In this document: positions 62,400 through 64,000 of the stretch, piece after piece
Position numbering within the stretch: the stretch's first letter is position 1
Layout: the number at the start of each line of letters is the position of its first letter
Assembly (NCBI GenBank): GCA_963797255.1
Contig: CAWCOV010000017.1
Coordinates: 62,001 to 126,000, forward strand
Length of the DNA stretch: 64,000 bases
Direction of reading: 5' to 3'
From: JANXZS01 sp963797255
GTDB lineage: Bacteria > Acidobacteriota > Terriglobia > Terriglobales > Acidobacteriaceae
Notes under the pieces: model-generated
Seen by the model: the letters and a program-made list of their open reading frames with translations, nothing else
The model's database searches: none
Told to the model about the DNA's origin: nothing
Program-made: the position numbers and the translations under genes

Positions 62400-64000
62400 A
62401 TGATGAAACCTCATTGGCTCCGCATGGCTATTCTTTTCGGCATCCCCTTCGCTTCGGTGGCACAACAATCCGAAAAGAAGTCCGTCGATTTGCCTTCCAG
62501 CAAACAGCTTTTGACGCCCGTTCCTGGAGCGCCGGCCCGGCTGAATAGCCTTCCCATGGGATCCGCCTGGTCTCCCGATGGGCGATACTTGGCAATCCTG
62601 AATGCAGGATATGGCACCTTTGAATCGGATTACGAACAGTCGATCGCGATCCTCGATACGCAGACAGGCAAGCTCACGGACTATCCCGACGCGCGAACGG
62701 AATCCAGTCTCCCGCAAACGATGTATGCGGGGCTCGCCTTCAGTGGCGACGGCGCGCACCTCTATGCGAGTTTCGATTCGCTCACGGCTCCGCTAGGTGA
62801 TGGAGCAAACAAAACAGGCAATGCTGTTGCGGTGTATTCGTTCAAAGATGGTGTTCCGTCCCCTGAGAGACTGATTGCTTTGCCTCTTCAGAAACTAGCG
62901 CCGGGCAAGACACAGAACAACGTTGGATCCGGCGCTCCGGCAGGGAGTGCCATACCTGCGCCGGCCGGATTGGCTGTCGTATCAAACAAGGGCGGCGAAG
63001 ACCAATTACTGATCGCGAATGAGTTTTCCGATAATGCAGTTCTGCTCGACGCCGCGACAGGACGCGTCGTGCATTCTTTTGATCTTTCCGAGAGTACGAC
63101 GATTCCAGCCGCATTTCCGATTGCTGCGACGGTCACCCGTGACGGTCGCCGTGGCTTTATTGCGCTTTGGAACAGTTCTGAAGTCGTTGAGCTGGATCTT
63201 CGCAAAGGCACGATCGTTCGGCGTCTCAAGTTGCTTCCGCCCGAACGTGCCACCTCGGCGAGTTCGCATCCTTCTGCATTTGCATTCAGTCCAGACCAGA
63301 AAACCCTCTATATTGCTCTCTCAAATCGTGACACGATTGCTGCCATCGACTTGAGCAATGGAACAATGCGCGTTGCCGGCACTTTCGATACACGTCTTCC
63401 GGGCCAGGTTTACTTCGGCGCGATGCCCGACGGCGTCGCTGTTTCAGAGGATGGCAAGCGGATGTATGCCGCCAATTCCGGATCGGATGCGATTGCGGTT
63501 TTCGACGCGACGGCCATCCGCGCGAAGTCGACGCAACCGGTGAAGGCATTGGGCTTTATTCCCACTGAGTGGTATCCAACTGAAGTCGCGGTGCGTGGCA
63601 ACAATCTTTACGTCGCGACGGCGAAAGGCGTGGGAACCGGTCCGAACAATGGTATGCAAAGACAGGTGGCCGGAGAAAAGGCACGCAAGCCCGAACATAC
63701 TTATATTGCGACTCTCCTCTACGGATCACTTGCAACCATGGACAGGGTTGAAGCGGAGAAAAACCTCGCCAGCTTGACGGCAGAGACACTCACCAGCAAC
63801 CGAATGTCTGCTGCGGAACAGCATGTAACGTTCAGCAGCGGCCAAAATCCAATTCGCCACGTGATCTACATCATTAAAGAAAACCGCTCTTACGACCAGG
63901 TGTTCGGAGATCTTGGCGTCGGAGATGGCGATCCGTCGTTAACGATGTATGGCCGCGCAATCACACCCAATCAGCACAAGCTTGCCGAGCAGTTTGGTGT
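62400..64000 (+). CDS. YncE-like beta-propeller / phosphoesterase bifunctional protein (cut by window end)
   Basis: An open frame runs from tandem ATGs at 62400/62403 to the window edge without a stop, giving 533 residues so far. GGAAAA lies seven bases upstream. A signal peptide (MAILFGIPFASVAQ) precedes a seven-bladed YVTN-type propeller with blades such as MGSAWSPDGRYLAILNAG, LAFSGDGAHLYASF, AFSPDQKTLYIALSN and VAVSEDGKRMYAANSGSDAIAVFD. The frame then enters a phosphoesterase/phospholipase-C-like domain (IRHVIYIIKENRSYDQVFG), the typical start of the alkaline-phosphatase-superfamily part of this fused family. The protein should be periplasmic or secreted. The metal-binding acidic residues of the second domain lie beyond the edge. 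Confidence 0.88.
   Translation, partial: MMKPHWLRMAILFGIPFASVAQQSEKKSVDLPSSKQLLTPVPGAPARLNSLPMGSAWSPDGRYLAILNAGYGTFESDYEQSIAILDTQTGKLTDYPDARTESSLPQTMYAGLAFSGDGAHLYASFDSLTAPLGDGANKTGNAVAVYSFKDGVPSPERLIALPLQKLAPGKTQNNVGSGAPAGSAIPAPAGLAVVSNKGGEDQLLIANEFSDNAVLLDAATGRVVHSFDLSESTTIPAAFPIAATVTRDGRRGFIALWNSSEVVELDLRKGTIVRRLKLLPPERATSASSHPSAFAFSPDQKTLYIALSNRDTIAAIDLSNGTMRVAGTFDTRLPGQVYFGAMPDGVAVSEDGKRMYAANSGSDAIAVFDATAIRAKSTQPVKALGFIPTEWYPTEVAVRGNNLYVATAKGVGTGPNNGMQRQVAGEKARKPEHTYIATLLYGSLATMDRVEAEKNLASLTAETLTSNRMSAAEQHVTFSSGQNPIRHVIYIIKENRSYDQVFGDLGVGDGDPSLTMYGRAITPNQHKLAEQFG

Overview
This 64 kb window looks like chromosomal DNA of a Gram-negative, motile, probably soil-dwelling member of the Acidobacteriota. 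The clues are a fused LptF-LptG protein, Hanks-type Ser/Thr kinases with TPR tails, a 7TM-SpoIIE phosphatase, choice-of-anchor-D surface proteins, a three-subunit B. subtilis/Wolinella-like succinate dehydrogenase, and FlbD beside MotAB and flagellin. The phylum is inferred from gene style; no rRNA is present.

Layout. 0-10 kb: a frameshifted kinase running off the left edge, a membrane-anchored orphan protein, and a region with two large secreted multidomain proteins (a seven-repeat choice-of-anchor-D/FN3 protein and a galactose-oxidase-like copper radical oxidase). The choice-of-anchor-D gene lies between two decayed tRNA-Asn-like 3' halves, suggesting an old integration at a tRNA gene. 9.5-15 kb: an orphan Hcp, a SpoIIE phosphatase, a beta-propeller protein and an MltF-like lytic transglycosylase. 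15-19 kb: a DesII-like radical SAM enzyme, a bacterial sugar-phosphate transferase and a Gfo/Idh/MocA oxidoreductase, probably surface-glycan genes. 19-25 kb: an MscS channel, then an octaheme HAO-family cytochrome c with a membrane partner, a NapH-like ferredoxin membrane protein and a Ric-type Fe-S repair protein, together pointing to reactive nitrogen chemistry. 25-31 kb: a GT87-PD40 fusion, a TPR kinase and a GH76 lipoprotein.

31-47 kb is mostly housekeeping: purB; a complete arginine-to-putrescine route (pyruvoyl arginine decarboxylase, AguB, AguA) with tadA and a glutaredoxin; icd-mdh; two cyclophilins (one cytosolic, one exported); an exported M19 dipeptidase; sdhC-sdhA-sdhB; the dITP pyrophosphatase; and yjbQ. 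47-52 kb is a flagellar island: flbD, motA and motB on the minus strand, and flagellin (behind a clear sigma-28 promoter), fliD and fliS on the plus strand. 52-56 kb carries an MsbA-like ABC exporter next to the LptF-LptG fusion, for envelope lipid/LPS transport. 56-61 kb holds a copper operon (copZ, copA, csoR) downstream of a two-component system. The right end has an acyl-CoA desaturase and the start of a YncE-propeller/phosphoesterase protein cut by the window edge.

Three conserved genes (the left-edge kinase, mdh and copA) each appear broken by one extra base. This pattern fits sequencing or assembly insertions better than three independent gene deaths, so these breaks should be treated with caution. 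No CRISPR array, rRNA operon, intact tRNA gene, IS element or prophage was seen.
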